64,000 nt of DNA from Actinomyces slackii. GTDB taxonomy: Bacteria; Actinomycetota; Actinomycetes; Actinomycetales; Actinomycetaceae. Every line of letters starts with the position of its first letter. Position 1 is the first letter of the stretch. Positions 1 to 8,100 of the stretch are shown one piece after another. The translations under genes and the position numbers were made by a program. The DNA is taken from assembly GCF_900637295.1 (NCBI RefSeq), contig NZ_LR134363.1, forward strand, positions 992,001-1,056,000, read 5' to 3'. Below the pieces are notes generated by a model that did not search any database, was not told the origin of the DNA, and saw only the letters and a list, made by a program, of their open reading frames with translations.

Positions 1-2
1 AG

Positions 3-1481
3 AGGCCCGCCGCGCAGCCCGATGGGCCTGCGGCCGCCTCCCGGGCCCCCGCCGAGCGCGCCGTCGGCGCCCGGGAGCTGCCGGCGGCCACCACTCCGGC
101 CTTCACCGAGGAGATGCGCTCGACGCACACCATCCTCATGCCCCAGATGAGCCCCGTGCACTTCCGGCCCCTGGCGCCGCTCATGCGCCGACTGGGCTAC
201 CGGGTCGAGCTCCTAGAGTCCGCCACCAAGGCCGACCTGGAGGTGGGGCTGCGCTATGTCAACAACGATGCCTGCTTCCCCGCCATCATGGTCATCGGCC
301 AGCTCATCGCAGCCTTCACCGAGGGCGGCCACGACCCCGAGAGCTGCGTGGTGGCCATCTCCCAGACCGGAGGCATCTGCCGCGCCACCAACTACGCCGC
401 CATGCTGCGCAAGGGCCTGCGCGAGGCCGGCTACCCCCAGGTGCCGGTGGTGGCCATCTCCCTGCAGGGCCTGGAGACCAATCCCGGATTCGAGCTGACC
501 CCCGCCATGGGCCTGGGACTCCTCCAGGGCGTCATCATCGGCGACACCCTCAACACCTGCACCCTGCGCGTGCGTCCCTACGAGGCGGTGCCCGGCTCCA
601 CCCAGGCGCTCGTGGAGCGCTGGGACGCCATCATCGCCGAGTTCTTCGAGCACCGGGGCCGGTCGGCCACCTGGGGCGGGCGCCTGGGCTACCGGCGCCT
701 CCTTCGCGAGATGGTGCGCGAGTTCGACGAGCTGCCCCTGTCCGACTCGCCGCGCCGGCCCCGGGTGGGCGTCGTCGGCGAGGTCCTGGTCAAGTACCAG
801 CCCGACGCCAACAACCACGTCATCGACGTCATCGAGGCCGAGGGCTGCGAGGCCGTCGTGCCGGGGCTGCTGGCCTTCCTCCTCAGTGGGCTGGCCACCG
901 CCCAGTGGGAGGCGGATGCCTACGGCATCGGCGCCGGCTCGCTGCGCAAGAAGAAGGCCGCCATGTGGCTCATCGAGCAGCTCCAGGCCCCCGCCCGCCG
1001 GGCCCTGGCCGCCACCGGCAAGTTCGACGCCGAGGCCCCCATCGGTGAGCTGGCCCGCAAGGCCTCGAGCATCCTGTCGCTGGGCAACCAGGCCGGCGAG
1101 GGCTGGCTGCTGACCGCTGAGATGATCGAGCTCATCGAGCACGGCACACCCAACATCGTGTGCTGCCAGCCCTTCGCCTGCCTGCCCAACCACGTCGTGG
1201 GCAAGGGCATGTTCCGCCAGCTGCGGCGCCACTACCCCCAGGCCAACATCGTGGCCATCGACTACGACCCCGGGGCCAGTGAGGTCAACCAGCTCAACCG
1301 CATCAAGCTCATGATCTCCACCGCGCATATGACCCACCAGCAGGCCCGGTCCGCGCAGGAGGCGGACAGCCGCGAGACCTTCCGAGCCCTCCTGGCCGAC
1401 CTGGGGCCCGCGCCCGATGCCACCCCCGTCTCCCCGGATGTGGCGGGGGAGACGGCCCCGGCCCTCACCCCGCGCCCCTGA
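3..1481 (+). CDS. 2-hydroxyacyl-CoA dehydratase activase-like protein, C-terminal part (cut by window edge)
   Basis: The reading frame is open to the left window edge, so this is the C-terminal part of a longer protein; the first in-frame ATG at 114 lies in the middle of a domain and is not the start. The visible part matches the C-terminal DUF2229-type region of the large activase/dehydratase-like fusion proteins found in anaerobes and many actinobacteria. Recognisable blocks are a Pro-Gln-Met-Ser-Pro motif about 10 residues after that ATG, paired Cys in the Cys-Cys-Gln-Pro-Phe-Ala-Cys block near 1161-1182 followed by Asn-His-Val, and an Asp-Tyr-Asp-Pro-Gly/Asn-Gln-Leu-Asn-Arg block near 1260-1305. 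These Cys are probable Fe-S ligands. Family members are thought to use ATP and an Fe-S cluster to deliver electrons; the substrate here is unknown. The last codons run into a duplicated hairpin sequence. Confidence 0.85.
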   Translation, partial: RPAAQPDGPAAASRAPAERAVGARELPAATTPAFTEEMRSTHTILMPQMSPVHFRPLAPLMRRLGYRVELLESATKADLEVGLRYVNNDACFPAIMVIGQLIAAFTEGGHDPESCVVAISQTGGICRATNYAAMLRKGLREAGYPQVPVVAISLQGLETNPGFELTPAMGLGLLQGVIIGDTLNTCTLRVRPYEAVPGSTQALVERWDAIIAEFFEHRGRSATWGGRLGYRRLLREMVREFDELPLSDSPRRPRVGVVGEVLVKYQPDANNHVIDVIEAEGCEAVVPGLLAFLLSGLATAQWEADAYGIGAGSLRKKKAAMWLIEQLQAPARRALAATGKFDAEAPIGELARKASSILSLGNQAGEGWLLTAEMIELIEHGTPNIVCCQPFACLPNHVVGKGMFRQLRRHYPQANIVAIDYDPGASEVNQLNRIKLMISTAHMTHQQARSAQEADSRETFRALLADLGPAPDATPVSPDVAGETAPALTPRP

Positions 1482-1547
1482 GGGCTGGGGAGCGGGCCAG
1501 GCGATCGCCGCCGCAGTGGCCGGCCCTCACCCCGCGCCCCTGAGGGC
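1459..1547. repeat. 27-bp direct repeat carrying the stop codon, each copy a hairpin
   Basis: The 27-bp sequence at 1459-1485, which contains the stop codon of the upstream gene, is repeated exactly at 1521-1547. Each copy can fold through a 7-bp stem, GCCCTCA with TGAGGGC. A further 8-bp inverted repeat (GTCTCCCC/GGGGAGAC) lies just before, inside the coding end at 1429-1452. Together these probably terminate transcription between the two convergent genes. No U-tract is visible, which is usual at this GC content. Confidence 0.55.
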
Positions 1548-1634
1548 CGGGGCCCACCCGGGGGACGCCCCGGTGTCCCGGCCCCGGTGCCACGCGCGGT
1601 GCCGAGGCTTCCCGGCTCGTCGTCGCCCCGTGCC

Positions 1635-2978
1635 TCAGCGCTGGACGGCCAGGACCGGGTTGTACAGGAGGCGGTTGGGCGTCGTCGGGCACTCCTCGCC
1701 CACCGCCATGGGGGCGATGAGCCGGTCCGCGCGCAGGTCCTCCAGGCGGGAGACCACCCGATCGCGCAGGCTCCAGGGGTCGATCGTGTTGAGGTAGATC
1801 TTCGTGCCCCCCTCGAAGCCGGCCAGCGTGGAGACCCGCCACTTGAGCGTGACATGCCAGGGCATGGGCTGGTCGACGTCCATCGGCTTGTGGTGCCACT
1901 CCTCATTGCAGGGCACGTCGGCGCCCGTGGCCGCGTGCAGGGCGTGCAGGAGATCGGAGACGGCCTCGACCTCCTCGCGGGCCATGCGCCAGGGCTCGGG
2001 CGTGGCGGAGGTGGAGTAGACCTCCAGGGTGGGGTAGCGGTGCCCGAATCCGGCGAAGGCCACCGCATGCTCGTTGCTGGCCACCAGCAGGTCGCGGTAG
2101 GCGGCGTAGTCCACCGCCATCTCGTTGTACAGGTTCGGGTTGGCCCGCACCCGGGCCAGCTCCAGCTCGCTGGTCACGCCCCGCTCATCGATGGCCACCA
2201 GCTGCTTGTGCAGGTGGTCGAAGCTCGCCCCGGCCGGGCGCAGCCAGTTCTGGAACACCGCCACGTAGCGCACCCAGCGGTTGGAGGCGTACAGATCCTC
2301 CATGGCGTCGACCGCCATGCGGGTGTAGGCCCGGTGCTCGGCCACGCTCAGCGTCCCCGAGCCCGCTAGGCAGGAGGAGTCCGTGGCATCGTCGGTGAAG
2401 TGGCGCCGGGCCACGATGAGGTCGTGACCCCCGGCGAAGAAGGAGGCCAGGTAGTGGCGGCGGGCCTCCTCTCCCATGAGGTCCCAGGAGGAGGGCTCGG
2501 CCCCCGAGGCCTTCAGCTTGGTCTTGGCCACCGCCGCCGCATGCGCGGCCCCGGCGGGGTCGGCCAGGTAGGCGTCCATGCGCTCGCGGGCGGCGTCGGG
2601 CACCTCGTAGCCGTGGTTGGAGCGCCAGTAGTCGAAGGACAGGATCTCGAAGAGATTGGGGATGCGGCGGAACTCCGCCGTCGTGGCCCGCAGCTGGGAG
2701 GCGGGCAGGGCGTCGAGCCGCGCCAGGCCGTCCTCGGTGCGCACCAGGCGGGACTTCTCCGGGGGCGTCTCGGTGTAGCGGCCCGGGCAGAAGGCGCAGG
2801 CCTGGGTGCGGTCCTGAGGGGTCAGGGCGCGCACATCGGTGGGGGGCTGGGAGATGGGGCGGTCGCCGCGTCCCGGGACGGTCCACACCTCGGTGCCGGT
2901 GAAGGGGCTGATCTGCTTGACTGTCCCGTCGGCCAGGCGCGTCAGTGGCTCGGCTGCGGGCGAGTAGGGCATGAGCAT
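1635..2978 (-). CDS. DUF4921 family, galactose-1-phosphate uridylyltransferase-like protein
   Basis: A protein of about 447 residues related to GalT nucleotidyl transferases of the HIT superfamily. A Cys-Ala-Phe-Cys-Pro-Gly block near residues 60-65 resembles the N-terminal metal-binding part of GalT. The Phe-Asp-His-Leu-His-Lys-Gln block is a variant of the histidine-triad active site (usual form His-Pro-His-x-Gln). Substrate and pathway are not evident because no Leloir-pathway gene is adjacent. The frame stays open upstream to 3092, but that extension is encoded by the dispersed repeat at 3022-3126, so I take the ATG at 2978; a second ATG lies 6 nt downstream. No strong ribosome-binding site is visible, so translation may be leaderless. 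Confidence 0.75.
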   Translation of the reverse strand: MLMPYSPAAEPLTRLADGTVKQISPFTGTEVWTVPGRGDRPISQPPTDVRALTPQDRTQACAFCPGRYTETPPEKSRLVRTEDGLARLDALPASQLRATTAEFRRIPNLFEILSFDYWRSNHGYEVPDAARERMDAYLADPAGAAHAAAVAKTKLKASGAEPSSWDLMGEEARRHYLASFFAGGHDLIVARRHFTDDATDSSCLAGSGTLSVAEHRAYTRMAVDAMEDLYASNRWVRYVAVFQNWLRPAGASFDHLHKQLVAIDERGVTSELELARVRANPNLYNEMAVDYAAYRDLLVASNEHAVAFAGFGHRYPTLEVYSTSATPEPWRMAREEVEAVSDLLHALHAATGADVPCNEEWHHKPMDVDQPMPWHVTLKWRVSTLAGFEGGTKIYLNTIDPWSLRDRVVSRLEDLRADRLIAPMAVGEECPTTPNRLLYNPVLAVQR

Positions 2979-3021
2979 GGCGCTATTGTTGCGCGCCTCG
3001 GCCGGCCCCGGGGCGGTCCCG

Positions 3022-3126
3022 GACGAGCCTTTGCGTCGACGACGTGCCTTTGCGTCATTCACCCCTGTGCTAACCCTCGTCGGATGACGCATTCCCTCGT
3101 CCGGTACGCAGACGCACGTCCGACGC
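3022..3126 (+). repeat. Dispersed intergenic inverted repeat, copy 1
   Basis: One of five intergenic copies in this window of a repeat with 16-bp arms and a 29-nt centre. Left arm 3041-3056, centre 3057-3085, right arm 3086-3101. The centre carries the CCCCTGTGC word common to all copies. Here the arms pair at only 11 of 16 positions, so this is the most degenerate copy. Outer arm-like words flank it (GAGCCTTTGCGTCGAC before, TACGCAGACGCACGTC after). It lies between two genes read on the minus strand. Confidence 0.8.
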
Positions 3127-3151
3127 CGCCCGCTCGCGGCGGCCTGCCCCC

Positions 3152-4231
3152 TCAGCGCCGCTTCAGCATCTGCTCGACCATCGACTCCAGGGACTCCTGG
3201 ACCGGCCGGTAGCGCAGGCCCAGCTCGCGGCTGCGCGAGGCGTCGGCGCGCAGCGGGTAGCCCACGTTGCGCCGCACGTAGTCCCGGGTCAGACCGAGGC
3301 GGGGCGCCAGCGCCATGATGATCGGGCGGGGCACCGCCCGGCGGGGCAGGGGGAGCCTGCCGCCGTAGCGGGGCCTGAGCATGTCCGCCAGTCCCAGGGA
3401 GTCGGTGTCCTGGGCGGAGACGATGTAGCGGCCGTGGGCCTGGGGCAGGAAGGCCGCGGCCAGGTGGGCCTGCGCCACCTCGCGGACGTCGACCACGGCC
3501 AGGCCGATGCGTGGCGCCCCGGAGCGCATGGTCCCGTCCAGCAGCATCTCCATGATGGTGAAGCTGTCGGAGGCGGGGGCGGGGCCCAGCGCCGGGCCCA
3601 GGATGAGGGAGGGGTGGATGGTCACCAGGTCCCAGCGCTCCTGGTGCCCGGCGATCCTCCAGGCCTCCTTCTCCGCCAGGGTCTTGGAGTAGGAGTAGGG
3701 CTCATGGGTCAGGGAGGAGCTCGTGTTCCAGCCCTCCTCGGTGATGAGGTGACCGGGGGCCCGGCTCAGGTCCGCGGCGTCGCCGTACATGGCGGCGATG
3801 GAGGAGGTTAGGACGACCCGCCGCACTGAGTCGCAGCGCTTCGCCGAGCCCAGGACGTTGCGAGTCCCCTCCAGGGCGGGATCGACGAGATCGCGCTGCG
3901 GGTCGCTGACCGAGCGGATGAAGGGGGAGGCGGTGTGGATGATCGTGGTGCAGCCGGCGGTGGCCTCATCGTAGGAGCCGGGCTCCAGCAGGTCGGCGGT
4001 GAAGAGGCGCAGGGTGCCTGGGGTGGCCTCGGCCGCTCGCAGCAGGTGGCCGGTCTTGCGCTGGTCGTGGGGGTCGCGCACCGGCGCGTGAACGGTGGCG
4101 CCCGCCTGGAGCAGGCCGGCGGCCACCCAGCTGCCCAGGTATCCGGTGGCGCCGGTGACCATGACGGGGGCGGAGGCATCCACGGGAATGCCGCGCAGGT
4201 CGATGCCGTGGTGGGTCAGGAGTGCGTTCAT
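3152..4231 (-). CDS. NAD(P)-dependent epimerase/dehydratase, dihydroflavonol-reductase-like
   Basis: An extended short-chain dehydrogenase of 359 residues. The Rossmann motif Thr-Gly-Ala-Thr-Gly-Tyr-Leu-Gly lies near residues 26-33. The catalytic Tyr-Ser-Tyr-Ser-Lys block fits the YxxxK signature, preceded by Thr-Ser-Ser, the expected upstream catalytic Ser. The overall order matches the dihydroflavonol-4-reductase/cinnamoyl-CoA reductase group, whose bacterial members reduce assorted aldehydes and ketones; the substrate cannot be read from sequence. It is transcribed divergently from a TetR-family gene with a 67-bp gap, so that regulator probably controls it. The start is ATG at 4231. Confidence 0.85.
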   Translation of the reverse strand: MNALLTHHGIDLRGIPVDASAPVMVTGATGYLGSWVAAGLLQAGATVHAPVRDPHDQRKTGHLLRAAEATPGTLRLFTADLLEPGSYDEATAGCTTIIHTASPFIRSVSDPQRDLVDPALEGTRNVLGSAKRCDSVRRVVLTSSIAAMYGDAADLSRAPGHLITEEGWNTSSSLTHEPYSYSKTLAEKEAWRIAGHQERWDLVTIHPSLILGPALGPAPASDSFTIMEMLLDGTMRSGAPRIGLAVVDVREVAQAHLAAAFLPQAHGRYIVSAQDTDSLGLADMLRPRYGGRLPLPRRAVPRPIIMALAPRLGLTRDYVRRNVGYPLRADASRSRELGLRYRPVQESLESMVEQMLKRR

Positions 4232-4298
4232 GGGTGCAGCATCTCAGTGCCATGAAACGAAGTCAAGCAGTTTCGTAATGTGAGGGTAGGATGCTGCC
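4232..4298. promoter_or_regulatory. Divergent promoter region with candidate TetR operator
   Basis: A 67-bp gap between divergent genes, with an AT-richer core unlike its surroundings. It holds an inverted repeat GAAAC (4255-4259) / GTTTC (4270-4274) with a 10-nt spacer. This is a plausible binding site for the adjacent TetR regulator that would cover both promoters. The site is inferred from symmetry and position only. Confidence 0.45.
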
Positions 4299-5021
4299 GT
4301 GACCGAGCGCCACCCCGCCAAGCGCCCCCCGGGGCGTCCCACCGACGCCGCCCTGGGGCCGGCCATCGTGCTGGCGGCGCGCGACATCCTCGCCGAGTCC
4401 GGCTACGGCGGACTGACCACGGCGGCCGTGGCCAAGCGCGCGGGCGTGTCCACGGCGACCCTCTACCGCCGGTGGCCCACCAAGCAGGCCCTCGTCATCG
4501 CCGCCGCCCGCCAGCTGGCGGCCTCGCACGGGGCGGATGACGGGGGCATCGGCGCCCAGGGGGTCGGGGGCGCAGGAGGCTCGCAGAACTCGGGGAGCAC
4601 CGGGGGCCTCCAGGGCCCTGCTGGGGCCGGCGGCGCTCCCGACACCGGCTCCCTGCGGGGCGATCTCGCGGCGCTCCTGGCGCACAAGAACCGCGTGCTG
4701 GCCGGAGCCACCGGCGCGGCACTGGTCGCCCTGCTGGGTGAGGCCCGCCTCGATCCCGAGCTGGACGCCCTGCTGCGCGACGAGCTCTACGAGGCCACCC
4801 GCGAGCACCTGGAGGAGATCCGCGAGCGCGCCCGCGCCAGGGGTGAGGACATCACGGCCCTCGACTCGCAGTCGGCCGCCCGCCTCATCCTGGGCGCCCT
4901 CATCGCCGGGATCACCCTGAGCGGCCCGGGGCCGACGTCGAGCCGCGACCCGAACCGGTCTCCCCTGAGCCAGGCGGAGATCGCCCTCCTCCTGCGAGCC
5001 CTGGCAGCGGAGGCGCCCTAA
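4299..5021 (+). CDS. TetR/AcrR family transcriptional regulator
   Basis: A regulator of 240 residues with an N-terminal helix-turn-helix of TetR type: the Gly-Leu-Thr-Thr-Ala-Ala-Val-Ala block followed by Gly-Val-Ser-Thr-Ala-Thr-Leu-Tyr-Arg-Arg-Trp, near residues 38-64. A Gly/Ala/Ser-rich stretch (about residues 84-115) separates it from the C-terminal ligand-binding helices; that insert is longer than usual for the family. The start is GTG at 4299. The divergent reductase gene is the likely target, with autoregulation through the shared intergenic operator. The ligand is unknown. Confidence 0.85.
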   Translation: MTERHPAKRPPGRPTDAALGPAIVLAARDILAESGYGGLTTAAVAKRAGVSTATLYRRWPTKQALVIAAARQLAASHGADDGGIGAQGVGGAGGSQNSGSTGGLQGPAGAGGAPDTGSLRGDLAALLAHKNRVLAGATGAALVALLGEARLDPELDALLRDELYEATREHLEEIRERARARGEDITALDSQSAARLILGALIAGITLSGPGPTSSRDPNRSPLSQAEIALLLRALAAEAP

Positions 5022-5159
5022 GCGCTCCGGGGTGGCGGGGCGCGTCCAAGGATGCAGATGGGTGACGTTTCGACCGGTCCCAGAAAATATGTCGCAGGCG
5101 CGCACTAGGGTGAGCCGCGGAGACTCTCCGCATCCGTCCCTGCTTCTCTTCTCCCTGCC

Positions 5160-8100
5160 ATGACACCTGATAATCACGATCTCGTCCTGCGCGGCCTGCT
5201 GCGCGTCCTGCCCGCGCAGCTGAGGGTCTTCACCGAGCGCGCGCTCAAGGCCGCCGGCCGATCCGCCTCCCAGCGCGCCCTGGCCGCCGCGCGTCGCGAC
5301 TCGCATTCCGTTGACCTCGAGGATCTGTCAACCCAGATCAGGATCCTGACCGCTCGTGGCGAGGATTCCCGCCTCCTGCTCGCGCTGCCCCCGGGGCTGG
5401 CCTCCAAGCTCCACGAGGTTCGCCGCCTGCGCAACGACGCCGTCCATGGCCGCCTCGGTGCCGACCGTGCGCTCGCCTGCCTGGTCGCCGTCAGCGAGAC
5501 CCTGTGGATGATCGGCGCCTCCGACGGGCCCCGGCAGGAGGTGCGAGACCTTATCGCCGCGCTGGACGGTGGTCGTGGGCCGGCCCTCAGCCCTCTGGAT
5601 GCGGTGGGGATCGGTGTTCGATGCGAGGCCGTCCTGGGCTATGCGCACGCGCTGGCGGGCCTGACCCTGACCGCCGTGCTCGACCTGAGCCTGGCCGGTG
5701 GGTGGGCGCCCACTCGCGCGGATGCGCCCGGCCCGGCCGATGGCATGGCGGCCATGTCCTCCCCGGGCCGGGGCTCGGGCGCGGCCGGGGACCTGGGCGT
5801 GGTCGAGCTGCGCGTGAGCGTCGTCGAGCATGGGGGAGACCGTGAGATCACCGCGCCCCAGACCCTGGCCTGGGATATCTCCCAGGGGGATCGGAGGCTG
5901 ACCGCCAACCTCCCCCTGGTGGCCGGCGAGCTGCTCCAGATCGATGAGGACTGCGCCGCCGAGCTGTGCGTGGAGATCACCGACACCCAGGGCCGTACCC
6001 AGGCGCGTCATCTGCAGGGCCTGGCCGCCCTGGCGCCGCGGCGCTGGCGGATGAGCGGTGGCAGCCGCTGGGCGGGGGCTGCGCTGGCGACCTTCGTCCA
6101 GCCGGACCAGGCGGCCCTGGCCCGGATCGCCCGAACGGTGACCAACCGGGTGCGCCGCGACCCGGTCCCCGACGCCGTGGCCGGGGCGGTGTGCACCGAG
6201 GTGCGCCGCCTGGGCCTGAGGGTCGACGGCGACGCGGCGGCCTGGGCCGATGCCCCGCGGTCCCTGCGCACAGCGGCTGAGGTGCTCGACGTCGGCGTGG
6301 GCTCGGCCCTGGATATCGCCCTCCTCATCGCCGGGCTCCTGGAGCGGCTGGAGATCCCGGCCGCCCTCCTGCTCACGGAGCGCGAGGTCTTCGTGGCCTA
6401 CGTCCGCGACGGAGGCGGCATGCCCGCGCTGGCCCCCGGCCAGGTGGCGGGGCTCGTCGAGCGCGGCGAGCTCGGGGTGATCAACCCGCTGCTGGCGGTC
6501 AAGGCGCGCACCGCCATGGTGCACTCCCTGGAGGCGACGAGGCGCCGCAGGGCGCTGGCGGCGCTGGGCGGGGTCGTCCTGGCCCTCGACCTGGGCGGGG
6601 CCCGCGCGGCGGGGGCGCGCCCGCAGCCGGGACTCGCGCGCCGGGAGGACGATCGTGTGGTCGAGTTCGACGCGGTCGCCCCGGCCCAGGACATCGCCGA
6701 TGAGGCGGGCCCGGGGGCCGATGCCGCCGATACCGCCGAGGAGCCAGAGCCCCGCGCGCAGGAGCCCGCCTCGCCCACCGGCTCTCCGGCGGCTGGCAGC
6801 GCCCCGCCGTCGGAGGTCGAGGACTGGAAGCGCAGCCTGCTGGACCTGACCCTGCGCAATCCGCTCATCAGCCGCCACTCGCGCTCCGCCATCGCCCTGA
6901 GCCTCCCGCCCCATCTTCTGGGCAGCCTGGAGGATCTGGTCAACCAGCAGGACCAGCTCGTCCTGGAGCGCGCCGACGCCGGCCAGGCCACCGCCGAGGA
7001 CCTGCTGGCCCAGCGCCGGGTGCGCACCGAGCTGGAGGGCACGGAGCATGAGCGGCGCCTGGCCTCCATGGACGCCCTGGCCCGGACGACCATCGAGGAG
7101 ACCGGCGCCAACAACCTCTACCTGGCGCTGGGGACCCTGGAGTGGGAGTCGGTGGGCAAGCCCCTGCGCTCACCGCTGATGCTCGTGCCCGTCACCATCG
7201 TCCACGAGGGGCAGACCTTCGGGATCCGCCTGGATGAGGCCGAGACCTCCACCCCGAACTTCTCCCTGCTGGAGCGCCTCAAGGCCGATGTGGGAATCGA
7301 TCTGGGGGAGCTGAGGCAGCCCGTGCGCGATAGTCACGGCATCGACGTCGGCGCGACCCTGGAGGCCGTGACTGAGCGCCTGGCCCAGGTGCTCCCCCGA
7401 GCCCGCGTGGAGCCCACCGCTCATCTGGGGCTGTTCCGCTTCTCCACCTACCGCATGTGGAAGGACCTGGAGGAGCACTGGCCCGCGCTCATCGCCGGCC
7501 CGGTGGCCGGCCTGCTGGGGCAGGGCCCGGGCCGCGGGGATACGGCCAGCGGGGATACGGCCGGCGGGGGCACGGACGGCGGCCCAGCCCCGCACCCCGG
7601 CCGGGGCCCCGCCCCCGAGGCGCCTGAAGATCTGGACGCCCTCATCGAGGGCCTGCCCCTGGACGCGGACTCGAGCCAGGCCCGGGTCGTGGCCGACGCC
7701 GTCGCAGGGCGCAGCCTGGTTGTCGAGGGGCCTCCGGGCACCGGCAAGTCCCAGACGGTCGCCAACCTCATCTTCGAGGCCGTGGCCCGGGGGCGCACCG
7801 TCATGTTCGTGGCGGAGAAGGCCTCAGCCCTGGAGGTCGTGGCGCGCCGCCTGCGTGAGGAGGTCGGGATCGGGGACCTCCTGCTCAACCTTCATGACAA
7901 TGGCATGAGGCCCAAGACGGTGCGCGAGGGGCTTCGACGGTCCCTGGAGGCGGGCGCCGATGAGCCCGCCGGGCAGAGCGGTGATCCCCGGGCGCTGCGC
8001 GACCGGCTGGCCGGGCTGCGCGCCGACCTGGAGGGCTACCGGCGCAGCCTGCACGGCCCCCAGGACGGGGCGTCCTACTACGAGGCCCATGACGCGGTGA

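Noticed and set aside
213..1337. Long minus-strand reading frame opposite the activase-like gene
   Set aside because: Its composition (Gly/Val/Ala/His-rich, no domain) is that of a reverse-frame shadow of a GC-rich gene, and the plus-strand gene has clear conserved motifs.
2979..3092. N-terminal extension of the DUF4921 protein to 3092
   Set aside because: The extra residues are basic and Ser-rich and are encoded by the dispersed repeat; the conserved protein begins at or just after 2978.
4263..5306. Minus-strand frame covering the TetR gene
   Set aside because: It overlaps both the TetR coding region and the start of the large helicase gene and has no ribosome-binding site or recognisable domain.
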